DNA of 64,000 bases, from contig OY970288.1 of the NCBI GenBank assembly GCA_963716085.1, forward strand, positions 2,170,001 to 2,234,000. The letters are read 5' to 3'. Source of the DNA: Persicitalea sp963716085 (GTDB lineage: Bacteria; Bacteroidota; Bacteroidia; Cytophagales; Spirosomataceae). The number at the start of each line of letters is the position of its first letter. The first letter of the stretch is position 1. Below, piece by piece: positions 34,553 through 43,055 of the stretch. A program made the position numbers and the translations under genes. The notes beneath the pieces were generated by a model. The model saw only the letters and a program-made list of their open reading frames with translations, was not told the origin of the DNA and made no database searches.

Positions 34553-35554
34553 ATGCGCATCGTCCAACTTATAGATACCCAGCAGCAGCGCTCCCTTGCG
34601 CTGGTGGATGAACCCGATTTGATCCTCATTAATAAATTTGAGAGCGTCTATTCTCTGGCGGTAGCGGCTATCGACCAAGGAAAAATCCTACGGGAACTGA
34701 TCCAAGAAAATTTATCAGAAAATCGCCTTCCCTACGAGGCGATCTATGAAGGGAAAACTGCCTGGCAAATTCTGCTTGCCGTAGACCATCCCGTCGATCC
34801 GCGTTTGTGCCTGGTCTCGGGGACGGGCCTCACGCACAAAGCCAGCGCCGAAAACCGCCAGAAAATGCACGATGCCCAAGCCGCCGCCCACCTGACCGAC
34901 AGCATGAAAATGTACCAGTGGGGCGTGGAAGGTGGCAAGCCCGTAGCGGGAAGCATCGGTACCCAGCCCGAGTGGTTTTACAAAGGAAACGGCAGCGTCC
35001 TGAAGGCGCACGATGCCGTTTTGACCATCCCCAACTACGGCGACGAGGGCGGGGAAGAACCCGAACTGGCGGCGATTTATATTAACGACCGGAACGGTAA
35101 CCCGCGCCGAATCGGCTTCGCCACGGCCAACGAATTCTCCGACCACGTGATGGAGAAGAAAAACTACCTCTACCTCGCGCCCTCCAAAATCAGAAACTGC
35201 GCCCTGGGCCCCGAACTGGTGCTTACCGAGGGCGTCGCCGACGTTAGCGGCAGGGTTTCGATCCGTCGCGAGGGGCAGACGATTTGGGAAAAAGCCATCA
35301 AAACGGGCGAAGACCACATGGCCCACAGTTTGGAAAACCTGGAATACCATCATTTCAAGTACGCCAACCACCGCATCCCGCTGGATTTGCACATCCATTT
35401 CCTGGGGGCCGATGCGTTCAGCTTCGGAGAAAACATCGCCCTGGCCGAAGGCGACGAAATGACCGTGCAGTGGGAAGGCATGGGCCGCGCCCTGCGGAAC
35501 ACGCTGGCAATTGACAAAAGCCAGGAAAAGATGTTTGAAATAAAGCAATTGTAG
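34553..35554 (+). CDS. AraD1/GguC family protein (fumarylacetoacetate hydrolase fold)
   Basis: 333 residues from ATG 34553. The C-terminal two thirds has the FAH-type fold ('LVSGTGLTHKASAENRQKMH', metal-binding Glu/Asp around 'EPELAAIYIND', 'GFATANEFSDH'). The AraD1 group is linked to pentose acid breakdown (2-keto-3-deoxy-arabonate chemistry) in other bacteria. Here it heads an operon that encodes the isomerase route of L-arabinose, an odd mix. Assignment as AraD1-like is from memory; the reaction here is unproven. Confidence 0.82.
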   Translation: MRIVQLIDTQQQRSLALVDEPDLILINKFESVYSLAVAAIDQGKILRELIQENLSENRLPYEAIYEGKTAWQILLAVDHPVDPRLCLVSGTGLTHKASAENRQKMHDAQAAAHLTDSMKMYQWGVEGGKPVAGSIGTQPEWFYKGNGSVLKAHDAVLTIPNYGDEGGEEPELAAIYINDRNGNPRRIGFATANEFSDHVMEKKNYLYLAPSKIRNCALGPELVLTEGVADVSGRVSIRREGQTIWEKAIKTGEDHMAHSLENLEYHHFKYANHRIPLDLHIHFLGADAFSFGENIALAEGDEMTVQWEGMGRALRNTLAIDKSQEKMFEIKQL

Positions 35555-35557
35555 CCT

Positions 35558-35623
35558 ATGAAAACTTCTCTCGTCTTTGTTTGTCTGCTGCTCAGCCTCG
35601 GCTGTTCGACCAGGCTCATCTAA
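35558..35623 (+). pseudogene. Truncated lipoprotein start or tiny lipopeptide gene
   Basis: A 21-codon frame, ATG 35558 to TAA 35623, 3 bp after the AraD1-like stop. It is exactly a lipoprotein signal peptide: MKTS, a hydrophobic core, lipobox LSLGC, then CSTRLI and stop. It probably is what remains of a deleted lipoprotein gene of the operon, since a signal peptide with nothing after it has no obvious use. A free 6-residue lipopeptide cannot be excluded. araB starts 9 bp later. Confidence 0.6.
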
Positions 35624-35631
35624 GTAAAATA

Positions 35632-37281
35632 ATGATAGAAAAAGCAACACACCCATACACCATCGGCATCGACTACGGTACGGATTCCGTCCGGGCGCTG
35701 GTGGTCGATACTCGTACCGGAGAAAGCGTCGGCACTGCTGTGCATCACTATACGCGCTGGAAAAGAGGCCTCTACTGCAACCCCGCCATTTCGCAGTTCC
35801 GGCAACATCCGCTGGACTACCTCGAAGGGTTGGAAAACGTGGTGAAGGAGGCGCTTGCCGCTGCTCCGCCAGAGGTTCGCCAGAATGTCGTCGGTATCTC
35901 GGTGGATACGACGGGTTCCACACCCGTGGCCGTGGATAGGGAAGGCACCCCGCTGGCCTTACTGCCTGAATTTGCCGAGAATCCCAGCGGCATGTTTATC
36001 CTCTGGAAAGACCATACCGCCAACGCCGAGGCGGAGGAAATCAACGAATTGGCGCATCACGGGGACGTGGACTTTACCAAGTACGTCGGCGGGGTCTATT
36101 CTTCCGAGTGGTACTGGGCCAAGATTCTGCGCACCCTGCGGGTCGACGAAAGCATCCGGGAAAAAGCCTTTTCCTGGGTCGAGCATTGCGACTGGGTTTC
36201 CGCCGTCCTGACGGGAAACACCAACCCGCTGACCATGAGGCGCTCGCGCTGCGCGGCGGGTCACAAAGCCATGTGGCACCAAGAATTCGACGGGCTTCCC
36301 TCCGAAGAATTCCTGACCAAACTCGACCCACTGCTGTCCGGTCTGCGTGATCGGCTCTACACCGTCACCCACACCTCCGACCAACCAATGGGCACGATTT
36401 CGCCCGAGTGGGCCGAAAAACTCGGGTTGCCCAAAAACGTTGTGATTGGGGTAGGGGCCTTCGACGCCCACATGGGGGCCGTCGGGGCTGAAATCGAGCC
36501 CTACGCCTTCGTCCGCGTGATGGGCACCTCCACCTGCGACATGCTCATGGCCCCCACCGATGAGATAGGCCATTTGCTTATCCGGGGCATATGCGGGCAG
36601 GTCGATGGTTCCATCATTCCCGGAATGCTGGGAACTGAGGCGGGGCAATCGGCTTATGGCGACTATTACGCCTGGTTTCAGAAAATAATAACGGAACCCG
36701 TGCGCGAGTTGCTGGGTGATGAAGCCGCCGACCAATTGAGTGAAAAGTTGATTCCTTTTTTTTCCGAAAAAGCCGCTCAACTACCCGTCACCGAACAAGA
36801 CCCCGTGGCTACCGACTGGATCAACGGACGCCGCACCCCCGATGCCAACCACACCCTCAAAGCCACCCTGACGGGTCTGAACTTGGGAACCGATGCCGTG
36901 ATGATTTTTAAATCGCTGGTGGAAGCCACGGCCTTCGGCTCCAAAGCCATCGTGGATCGCTACCGGGCGGAGGGCGTTCCCATCCGGCAAGTGATCGCCA
37001 TTGGAGGGGTAGCCAAAAAATCACCCTTCGTCATGCAGACGCTTTCGGATGTACTGGATATGCCCATCCGGGTCGCCAGTTCCGATCAGGCTTGCGCCTT
37101 GGGCGCGGCCATGAATGCGTCCGTGGCGGCGGGCGTTCATGCCGACCTCGCCGCCGCCCAAAAGGCGATGGGATCGGGCTTCGACGAAAGCTACGCGCCT
37201 GACTCAGATAAGGTCAGGATTTATCAAAAACTATACGGCAAGTATCAGGCGCTGGGAAAATTTACGGAAGCCAATGGTTGA
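35632..37281 (+). CDS. araB: Ribulokinase AraB
   Basis: 549 residues from ATG 35632. FGGY-family kinase: 'GIDYGTDSVRALVVD' phosphate-1 motif, 'GISVDTTGSTPV', and C-terminal 'IAIGGVAKKSPFVMQTLSDVLD'. It phosphorylates L-ribulose with ATP. Its 3' end overlaps araA by 8 bp. Middle gene of the arabinose operon, after the lipoprotein remnant. Confidence high because araA and araD follow. Confidence 0.95.
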   Translation: MIEKATHPYTIGIDYGTDSVRALVVDTRTGESVGTAVHHYTRWKRGLYCNPAISQFRQHPLDYLEGLENVVKEALAAAPPEVRQNVVGISVDTTGSTPVAVDREGTPLALLPEFAENPSGMFILWKDHTANAEAEEINELAHHGDVDFTKYVGGVYSSEWYWAKILRTLRVDESIREKAFSWVEHCDWVSAVLTGNTNPLTMRRSRCAAGHKAMWHQEFDGLPSEEFLTKLDPLLSGLRDRLYTVTHTSDQPMGTISPEWAEKLGLPKNVVIGVGAFDAHMGAVGAEIEPYAFVRVMGTSTCDMLMAPTDEIGHLLIRGICGQVDGSIIPGMLGTEAGQSAYGDYYAWFQKIITEPVRELLGDEAADQLSEKLIPFFSEKAAQLPVTEQDPVATDWINGRRTPDANHTLKATLTGLNLGTDAVMIFKSLVEATAFGSKAIVDRYRAEGVPIRQVIAIGGVAKKSPFVMQTLSDVLDMPIRVASSDQACALGAAMNASVAAGVHADLAAAQKAMGSGFDESYAPDSDKVRIYQKLYGKYQALGKFTEANG

Positions 37282-38764
37282 TTTGAAGTCTTACGAAATT
37301 TGGTTTGTCACCGGCAGCCAGCACCTGTACGGGGAAGAAAAACTCCGGCAGGTGGACGAGCATTCCAGAATCATCGCCGGGGCTATCGGCACCGACCCGC
37401 GGATTCCGGTACAGGTAGTTTTCAAGCCGGTAGTCAAAACGCCGGAGGAAATTTTGGCCGTTTGTAAGGAGGCCAACTACACGCCGAACTGCGTAGGCAT
37501 CATCACCTGGATGCACACTTTCTCGCCCGCCAAAATGTGGATCGGTGGCCTGAAAGCCCTGCAATTGCCGCTGTTGCACCTGCACACGCAGTTTAACCGT
37601 GACATCCCCTTCGCCGACATCGACATGGACTTCATGAACCTCAACCAGTCGGCCCACGGCGACCGGGAGTTTGGGTTCCTGGTGACGCGGATGAAGATCA
37701 GCCGCAAGGTGGTCGTCGGCCACTGGCAGAGTGACGCCGTGCGGGCGCAAATCGACGGCTGGGCGCGGGTGGCGGTGGCCCGCTACCGGATGCAGACCAT
37801 GAAAGTCGTGCGCTTTGGCGACAATATGCGGCAGGTGGCGGTGACGGAGGGCGACAAAGTGGAAGCGCAAATCAAGTTCGGCTTTTCGGTCAACACCCAC
37901 GGGGTAGGGGATTTGGTGAAAGTGATAAACCAAGTTGCCGATAGTGGAATAGAGTTGTTGATGCAGGAGTACGCCGATAGTTACCAACTGATGGATTCAC
38001 TGGTAAAGGGAGGAGCCATGCGCGACTCGCTGGTTGAAGCCGCCCGCATCGAGCTAGGCTTACAGCATTTTCTGGAAGACGGCGGCTACTCGGCCTACAC
38101 CAACACCTTCGAGGATTTGCACGGAATGCGGCAGTTGCCCGGCATCGGCTCGCAGCGCATGATGGCGGCGGGCTACGGCTACGGCGGCGAGGGAGACTGG
38201 AAAACCGCTGCCCTGGTGCACATGCTGAAAACGATGGCTACCGGACTGCCAGGCGGCAATTCCTTCATGGAGGATTACACCTACCACTTTGACCCCCAGA
38301 ATCAGATGGTTCTCGGCTCGCATATGCTGGAAATCTGCCCCACCATCGCCACCGAACCCGTGCGCTGCGAGGTACACCCGCTGGGCATCGGCGGCAAGGA
38401 AGATCCCGTCCGGCTGGTGTTCGACGGGGCGGCGGGGCCAGCACTCAACGTGTCGCTGATCGACCTGGGCAACCGCTTCCGGCTGCTGGTCAACGAGGTA
38501 GAGGCGGTCGAAATCACGCAGGATTTCCCCAAACTCCCCACCGCGCGGGTGCTGTGGCAACCTCAGCCGAGCATGGAAGTGGGCCTGCAAGCCTGGATTC
38601 TGGCGGGCGGGGCGCATCACACGGTTTATAGCCAAAATCTGACGACGCAGCACATTGAAGATTTTGCGGAAATGCTGGGCGTGGAATTGGTGGTGATCGA
38701 TAAGGACACGACTATACGTGGTCTTAAGAAGGATTTGCAGTTAGGGGAGATTTTTCACCAATAA
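37274..38764 (+). CDS. araA: L-arabinose isomerase AraA
   Basis: 497 residues from ATG 37274, normal length. 'EIWFVTGSQHLYGEE' N-terminus, 'GIITWMHTFSPAKMWI', and metal-binding Glu/His in 'GLQHFLEDGGYSAYTNTFEDL' and 'LGSHMLEICPTI' are all present. It converts L-arabinose to L-ribulose with Mn2+. It starts within the last codons of araB, so translation is coupled. A longer frame upstream (from 37115) is out of phase with araB and not coding. Confidence 0.97.
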   Translation: MVDLKSYEIWFVTGSQHLYGEEKLRQVDEHSRIIAGAIGTDPRIPVQVVFKPVVKTPEEILAVCKEANYTPNCVGIITWMHTFSPAKMWIGGLKALQLPLLHLHTQFNRDIPFADIDMDFMNLNQSAHGDREFGFLVTRMKISRKVVVGHWQSDAVRAQIDGWARVAVARYRMQTMKVVRFGDNMRQVAVTEGDKVEAQIKFGFSVNTHGVGDLVKVINQVADSGIELLMQEYADSYQLMDSLVKGGAMRDSLVEAARIELGLQHFLEDGGYSAYTNTFEDLHGMRQLPGIGSQRMMAAGYGYGGEGDWKTAALVHMLKTMATGLPGGNSFMEDYTYHFDPQNQMVLGSHMLEICPTIATEPVRCEVHPLGIGGKEDPVRLVFDGAAGPALNVSLIDLGNRFRLLVNEVEAVEITQDFPKLPTARVLWQPQPSMEVGLQAWILAGGAHHTVYSQNLTTQHIEDFAEMLGVELVVIDKDTTIRGLKKDLQLGEIFHQ

Positions 38765-38813
38765 AAGGAACGGCAAACCGAGTGCTAATTGAAAAAGCCG
38801 AAAGCCAATAGCC

Positions 38814-39512
38814 ATGTACAAAACCATAAAAGAAGAGGCCTACGAAGCCAATATGCAATTGCCCAATCTCGGTTTGGTACTGTTCACTTTTGGCAACGTG
38901 AGTGCCGTAGATCGCAACCAAGCCGTATTCGCCATCAAGCCCAGCGGCGTTCCCTACGAGCGCCTGAAAGCCGAGGACATCGTTATTATGGATTACGACG
39001 CCAAAGTAGTGGAGGGAAAAATGCGGCCCTCGTCCGATACCAAAACCCACGCCTTGCTCTATAAAACCTGGGACGACATCGGTGGCATCACCCACACCCA
39101 CAGCACCTACGCCGTGGCCTGGGCGCAGGCCGGGCGCGACATCCCGATTTTCGGCACCACCCACGCCGACCACACCCACCGCGACATCCCCTGCGCGCCC
39201 GTGCTAACCGACGAGATGATCCGGGGCGATTACGAACACGAAACCGGCCACCAGATCCTGAATTGCTTCGCGGAAAAAGGCTTATCGCACCAAGAAGTGG
39301 AGATGATCCTGCTGCAAAACCACGGCCCTTTCACCTGGGGGAAGGATGCGGACAAGTCGGTGTACAACGCGGCGGTGCTGGAAGAAATCGCCCGCATGGC
39401 GCACCTGACTTTGCAAATCAACGCCGATACGGCGGTGTTGAAAGACACGCTGCGCATGAAGCACTTCGAGCGGAAGCACGGGAAGGATGCGTACTATGGA
39501 CAGGGCTGCTAG
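38814..39512 (+). CDS. araD: L-ribulose-5-phosphate 4-epimerase AraD
   Basis: 232 residues, class II aldolase fold. Zinc ligands in 'GITHTHSTYAVAWAQAG' and 'LQNHGPFTWG', substrate loop 'GNVSAVDR'. It makes D-xylulose 5-phosphate, joining the pentose phosphate pathway. It follows araA by 49 bp; that gap ends in GCCGAAAGCCAATAGCC directly before ATG, a word repeat shared with two other genes. No arabinose transporter or AraR regulator is in the window. It converges with the aldolase gene with 2 bp between stops. Confidence 0.97.
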   Translation: MYKTIKEEAYEANMQLPNLGLVLFTFGNVSAVDRNQAVFAIKPSGVPYERLKAEDIVIMDYDAKVVEGKMRPSSDTKTHALLYKTWDDIGGITHTHSTYAVAWAQAGRDIPIFGTTHADHTHRDIPCAPVLTDEMIRGDYEHETGHQILNCFAEKGLSHQEVEMILLQNHGPFTWGKDADKSVYNAAVLEEIARMAHLTLQINADTAVLKDTLRMKHFERKHGKDAYYGQGC

Positions 39513-39514
39513 AT

Positions 39515-40538
39515 TTAAAAGTGCAGCAACCGCTTCTTCAACTCTTCCAAATGCTCATCGGTAAAATCCAGGTGCGTGACCATCCGCACTTGGTGCTTGC
39601 CAAATGCAATCGCCCGGATGCGTAGCATTTCCAGCCGCCGCACGTAGTCGGAGGCCAAGATTGTTTCGGGTAGCTCAAAAATCACGATGTTGGTGTCGAT
39701 CGGGTAAATGTCCACTACCTCGGCTTTCTGCCGAAGGATTTCGCCGATGGCCGTGGCGCGGGCGTGGTCATCGGCCAGTCTTGCCACGTGTTGGTCGAGG
39801 GCATAGATTCCCGCAGCGGCCAGAAAACCCGCCTGCCGCCTGCCGCCAGCCGCCGCCCATGACCTTGCGGAACCGACAGGCTTTTTTGATGAAATCCTTG
39901 GTTCCCAACAGCAAAGACCCCACCGGGCAGCCCAGCCCTTTGGACAAACACAAACTGACGGAATCAAAAAGTGCCCCGTGCTGAGCGGGCGTTTCGCCCG
40001 TAGCGACTAAGGCATTGTACAGCCGTGCTCCGTCGAGGTGCAGCGGTACGCTGTGTTCGTCGCAGACTTTCCGTATCGCCCGTATTTCGGCAAGATCATA
40101 GTAACAACCGCCCCCTTTGTTCATCGTATTTTCCAAAGACACCAACCGTGTGACGGTCGCGTGAATGTCGTCGGGGCTGATGGCCTCGGCGACTTGCCTG
40201 GCATCGAGGCGGCCCCGGTCGCCTTCCAAAAGCTTCACCGAAGAAAAAGAATTGAGCATGATGCCGCCGCCTTCGTAAAGGTAGATGTGTGAGTTCTTGT
40301 CACAAATCACATCACTACCCGGCTGCGTGTGGACGCGGATGGCGAGTTGGTTGGTCATGGTGCCGGAAGCGCAAAACAGCGCGGCTTCCATCCCGAAAAG
40401 TCGGGTGGCTTTTTCTTCCAGGGCTTGCACGGTCGGGTCGTCGCCCAGGACGTCGTCGCCGAGCGGGGCCGCGCGCATGGCGTCCCACATGGCGGGCGTG
40501 GGCTGGGTGATGGTGTCGGAGCGGAGGTCGATGGTCAT
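39515..40538 (-). pseudogene. ltaE: Low-specificity L-threonine aldolase, frameshifted by 7-bp duplication
   Basis: PLP fold-type I aldolase (Thr/allo-Thr to Gly and acetaldehyde), start ATG 40538. The N-terminal 230 residues are intact: 'DLRSDTITQPTPAM', 'GDDVLGDDP', PLP-Lys in 'SLCLSKGLGCPVGSLL'. After 'FRKVMGGGWRQA' the frame changes because TGCCGCC is repeated in tandem (39834-39840, 39841-39847, plus strand). Deleting one copy restores 'RQAGFLAAAGIYALDQHVAR' and the C-terminal domain to 39515. As read, it gives a truncated protein. Last gene of a minus-strand operon with the nitrilase and a lipoprotein. Confidence 0.85.
39834..39847. repeat. Tandem 7-bp repeat disrupting ltaE
   Basis: Two perfect TGCCGCC copies followed by a diverged AGCCGCC. 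Loss of one unit restores the ltaE frame, so slipped-strand repair could switch the gene on and off. Confidence 0.85.
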
Positions 40539-40557
40539 GGAGTAAAAAAGAGGTTTT

Positions 40558-41490
40558 TTAATTGATATTTCTGATTTCCGGCTGATCCGGCACCGCAAAT
40601 TTAAAAACATCCACCCGCGCATAATGCCCTACCACATCGAAATCAAGCTTGCTTTTGGCGAGAAGCGAGAAGTCCAAATCCGCCGTGAGCAAACCTTCTT
40701 CGTTCCACAGCGGGCCGGCCAGTACTTCGCCCATGGGTGAGTAAATAACGCTGCCGCCCGCCGACATCACCTCCGGCTCGGCCTGGATTTCGGCTTGATA
40801 GCGCTCGGGATAATCGTTTTTACGCACAAACTGATTGGCTGCCAACACGAAGCAGCGGCCTTCGAGTGCCACGTGCTGCATGGTGGACTGCCAGGAAGGC
40901 CGGGCGTCGGCGGTGGGGGCGAGGTAAATTTCGACGCCTTTCTCATAAAGGGCCATGCGGGCCAGCGGCATATAATTTTCCCAACAGATGAGCCCACCGA
41001 CTTTGCCTAGCGGAGTATCGTAGGTGTGCAGCGAACGGCCATCGCCTTCGGCCCAAACGTAGCGTTCCAGTCCGGTGGGTTTGAGCTTGCGGTGGGAGCC
41101 GAGAAGGGATCCGTCGGGCGCAAAGTACAGTAAAGAGCAATACAGCGAACCACCCAGACTTTCGCGCTCCGTCACGCCCAGGGCCACGAAAACTCCTGAC
41201 TTTTTGATTGCCTCCTGAATGGGGCGAAGCACGCCTAACTGCACGTCCACGCCGTTTTGCCAGTAGTCGAGCCAGGTGTCGCGACTAGCTTCGGTTCTTC
41301 GGCCAACGATGGCGTCGAAGCGCAGGCCGCGCGGGTAGCCGGGCAGGAACGACTCGGGGAAGAGCAGTAACTGGCAACCCGCCGCCTGGCCCTTTTCGAT
41401 CCAGTCCACGACCTTAGCGATGCTTTTTTCGAGATCAAAAAACGCGGGTGTCGCCTGCACCACGCCTACTTTCACGGTGGGTAATTTCAT
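40558..41490 (-). CDS. Nitrilase-family carbon-nitrogen hydrolase
   Basis: 310 residues, size and motifs of true nitrilases: Glu in 'LLLFPESFLPGYPRG', Lys in 'GSHRKLKPT', Cys in 'GGLICWENYMPLAR'. It hydrolyses nitriles to acid and ammonia; the Trp after the Cys (CWE) is typical of aliphatic/arylacetonitrile nitrilases. Cytosolic, usually a helical oligomer. Its ATG overlaps the upstream lipoprotein stop (ATGA), and ltaE starts 20 bp after its stop. Exact substrate unknown. Confidence 0.93.
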   Translation of the reverse strand: MKLPTVKVGVVQATPAFFDLEKSIAKVVDWIEKGQAAGCQLLLFPESFLPGYPRGLRFDAIVGRRTEASRDTWLDYWQNGVDVQLGVLRPIQEAIKKSGVFVALGVTERESLGGSLYCSLLYFAPDGSLLGSHRKLKPTGLERYVWAEGDGRSLHTYDTPLGKVGGLICWENYMPLARMALYEKGVEIYLAPTADARPSWQSTMQHVALEGRCFVLAANQFVRKNDYPERYQAEIQAEPEVMSAGGSVIYSPMGEVLAGPLWNEEGLLTADLDFSLLAKSKLDFDVVGHYARVDVFKFAVPDQPEIRNIN

Positions 41491-42353
41491 TTGGCAAAAA
41501 TACAGTTGCGATCGGGAACGCGGGAAGGAAAATTATGCTGCTCGAAGAGCGGACGCGAAGCATCGACCGCCAATGTGATTGAGTCGGTCTTCTGTATCCG
41601 GCCATGGATGAGTTGAAAGCCTAGTACTATGTCGTACTGATTCGTGGGAATGTACACGGTTTGGCCTGCTGAATTTTTAGTCAGTACCGAAAGGCACAGG
41701 TTTCGTGAGCCAATGCGGTGATTGCTCACGCCACTTATCTCGTCCACCAGATCGAGCGCACCGTTCTGAACGCGCGCGATTTTCAGGATGCCGCCGATAT
41801 GCGGCGTCTGCACCCAGGCGATTTCGACCTTACCATCGTCGTCTAGGTCATTTATGGCGGCAATGTTGAGCCACCGGCTCGAAGTACCGATGAAGGGGCT
41901 GGCGGCGTAGGGTTGAAGTTTTTCATCCTTGATTTTATAAATCGCCACGCTTGCCCCCATCGTCAGGCTGGATTGAATGGTGATGAACTCTAACTCCCCG
42001 TCGTTGTCCACATCTGCCAGGCGCGGCTGCAAATCTTCGAATACGAAAGCATCGTCTAGCTTGTAGTAGTAGGTTTTTCCCTTGCGTACTACCAGCAGCC
42101 CACCCGCTTCGATCGGGTCGCCCAGAATGCCGTGGGCGTAGCGTTTGGTAGGGTCGGTGTAGCGGGCCGTGACTTGGGCGGCGCTGTCGGTCGCAATGAG
42201 GTTTTCGGGAAGAAAAGTATGGGTTTCCCCGGATGGCAACGGTGGAACACCGACGCCGGGGACGGGAGTGGCTTGGCCCGCATCATCTGCCGATTGGCAG
42301 CCGGGTAACGTGAAAATCAGGGAAAAAGCGAAAATAAGGAGGCGATACTTCAT
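41487..42353 (-). CDS. Lipoprotein with FG-GAP/VCBS-like repeats
   Basis: 288 residues from ATG 42353 (frame extends upstream but this start gives a proper signal peptide). Lipobox 'LPGC' near residue 19. The mature part has calcium-loop-like Asp-rich repeats, 'LADVDNDGELEFITI' and 'INDLDDDGKVEIAWV', as in FG-GAP/VCBS propellers. Probably an exported surface protein of unknown role. Overlaps the nitrilase start by 4 bp (ATGA), so the two are translationally coupled, an unexpected pair of secreted and cytosolic proteins. Confidence 0.82.
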   Translation of the reverse strand: MKYRLLIFAFSLIFTLPGCQSADDAGQATPVPGVGVPPLPSGETHTFLPENLIATDSAAQVTARYTDPTKRYAHGILGDPIEAGGLLVVRKGKTYYYKLDDAFVFEDLQPRLADVDNDGELEFITIQSSLTMGASVAIYKIKDEKLQPYAASPFIGTSSRWLNIAAINDLDDDGKVEIAWVQTPHIGGILKIARVQNGALDLVDEISGVSNHRIGSRNLCLSVLTKNSAGQTVYIPTNQYDIVLGFQLIHGRIQKTDSITLAVDASRPLFEQHNFPSRVPDRNCIFAK

Positions 42354-42553
42354 TTTACGGCGGCAAAGAAAGTGTGGAGTTAAAAAGGCTTTGTGTAAAA
42401 ATATCAACAAAAATAGGCTATCTGTTTAAGAAATAAATTAGCGATTTTTTAGAAGAAAAATCAGATATATACCTGAATATCAAGGATTTATTATCTTTTC
42501 TTAGCCTTAACTTTATCAAGAAAGAGTGTTGATTGGTTTAATTCTTTAAGGTC

Positions 42554-42586
42554 AGAAATCAGAATCTAACTACGATTCTGATTTCT
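42554..42586 (+). promoter_or_regulatory. Perfect 13-bp hairpin in the leader of the Q/S-rich gene
   Basis: AGAAATCAGAATC (42554-42566) pairs with GATTCTGATTTCT (42574-42586), loop TAACTAC. It ends 22 bp before ATG 42609 and has no T run, so it is more likely a leader structure or operator than a terminator. Confidence 0.65.
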
Positions 42587-42608
42587 AAACGCTTAAACTT
42601 CATCAATC

Positions 42609-42860
42609 ATGGATAATTCACAAAGTCAAGACCAAAGTAATACAAGCCAAAGCCAGCAACAAAGTGGCGGCGGCCGTTCACAATCCCAAAGCAGCAGTGG
42701 CGGCCAGCAATCACAGAGCCAAAGCGGAGACGGGAAGCAGTCCCAGAGCAGCAGCGGCAAAGGTGGACACCAGAAGCAGACCAACGAAAGTAAGGGCTGG
42801 GAAGAACGCGACAAAGAAACCGAGCGCACCCAAACCCAACACGTGAGCGACAACGAATAA
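42609..42860 (+). CDS. Low-complexity Gln/Ser/Gly-rich small protein
   Basis: 83 residues, almost only Q, S, G, K, D, E, N and T, with repeated QSQS and SSGKGG/SSGGQQ blocks, ending in a charged helix-prone tail ('WEERDKETERTQT'). No signal peptide, no hydrophobic core: an intrinsically disordered, hydrophilin-like protein. It has a hairpin leader (42554-42586), a terminator 25 bp after its stop, and thus a free-standing unit. Such proteins are often stress or desiccation related; that is inference. Confidence 0.75.
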   Translation: MDNSQSQDQSNTSQSQQQSGGGRSQSQSSSGGQQSQSQSGDGKQSQSSSGKGGHQKQTNESKGWEERDKETERTQTQHVSDNE

Positions 42861-42882
42861 CATCCATTATCCACACCAGGAA

Positions 42883-42917
42883 GGGCGGCAAGATTCATTT
42901 CTTGCCGCCTTTTTTTA
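42883..42917 (+). terminator. Terminator of the Q/S-rich gene
   Basis: GGCGGCAAG (42884-42892) pairs with CTTGCCGCC (42901-42909), 8-nt loop, followed by TTTTTTT. Confidence 0.9.
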
Positions 42918-43055
42918 TTTTCTGAGAACCACGAGTTTACGGCAAATGGGCATATTTTATAGAAAAAATCGGTCAGGTAAACATTAGCAAACAGTCGTCT
43001 TTTGCTTTGGGTATAGATTAATAACCCTACCAGTCCAGAATTCAAACGCTCCCCG

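Noticed and set aside
34715..35923. 402-codon minus-strand open frame
   Set aside because: Antisense to the AraD1-like and araB genes, which have full family motifs.
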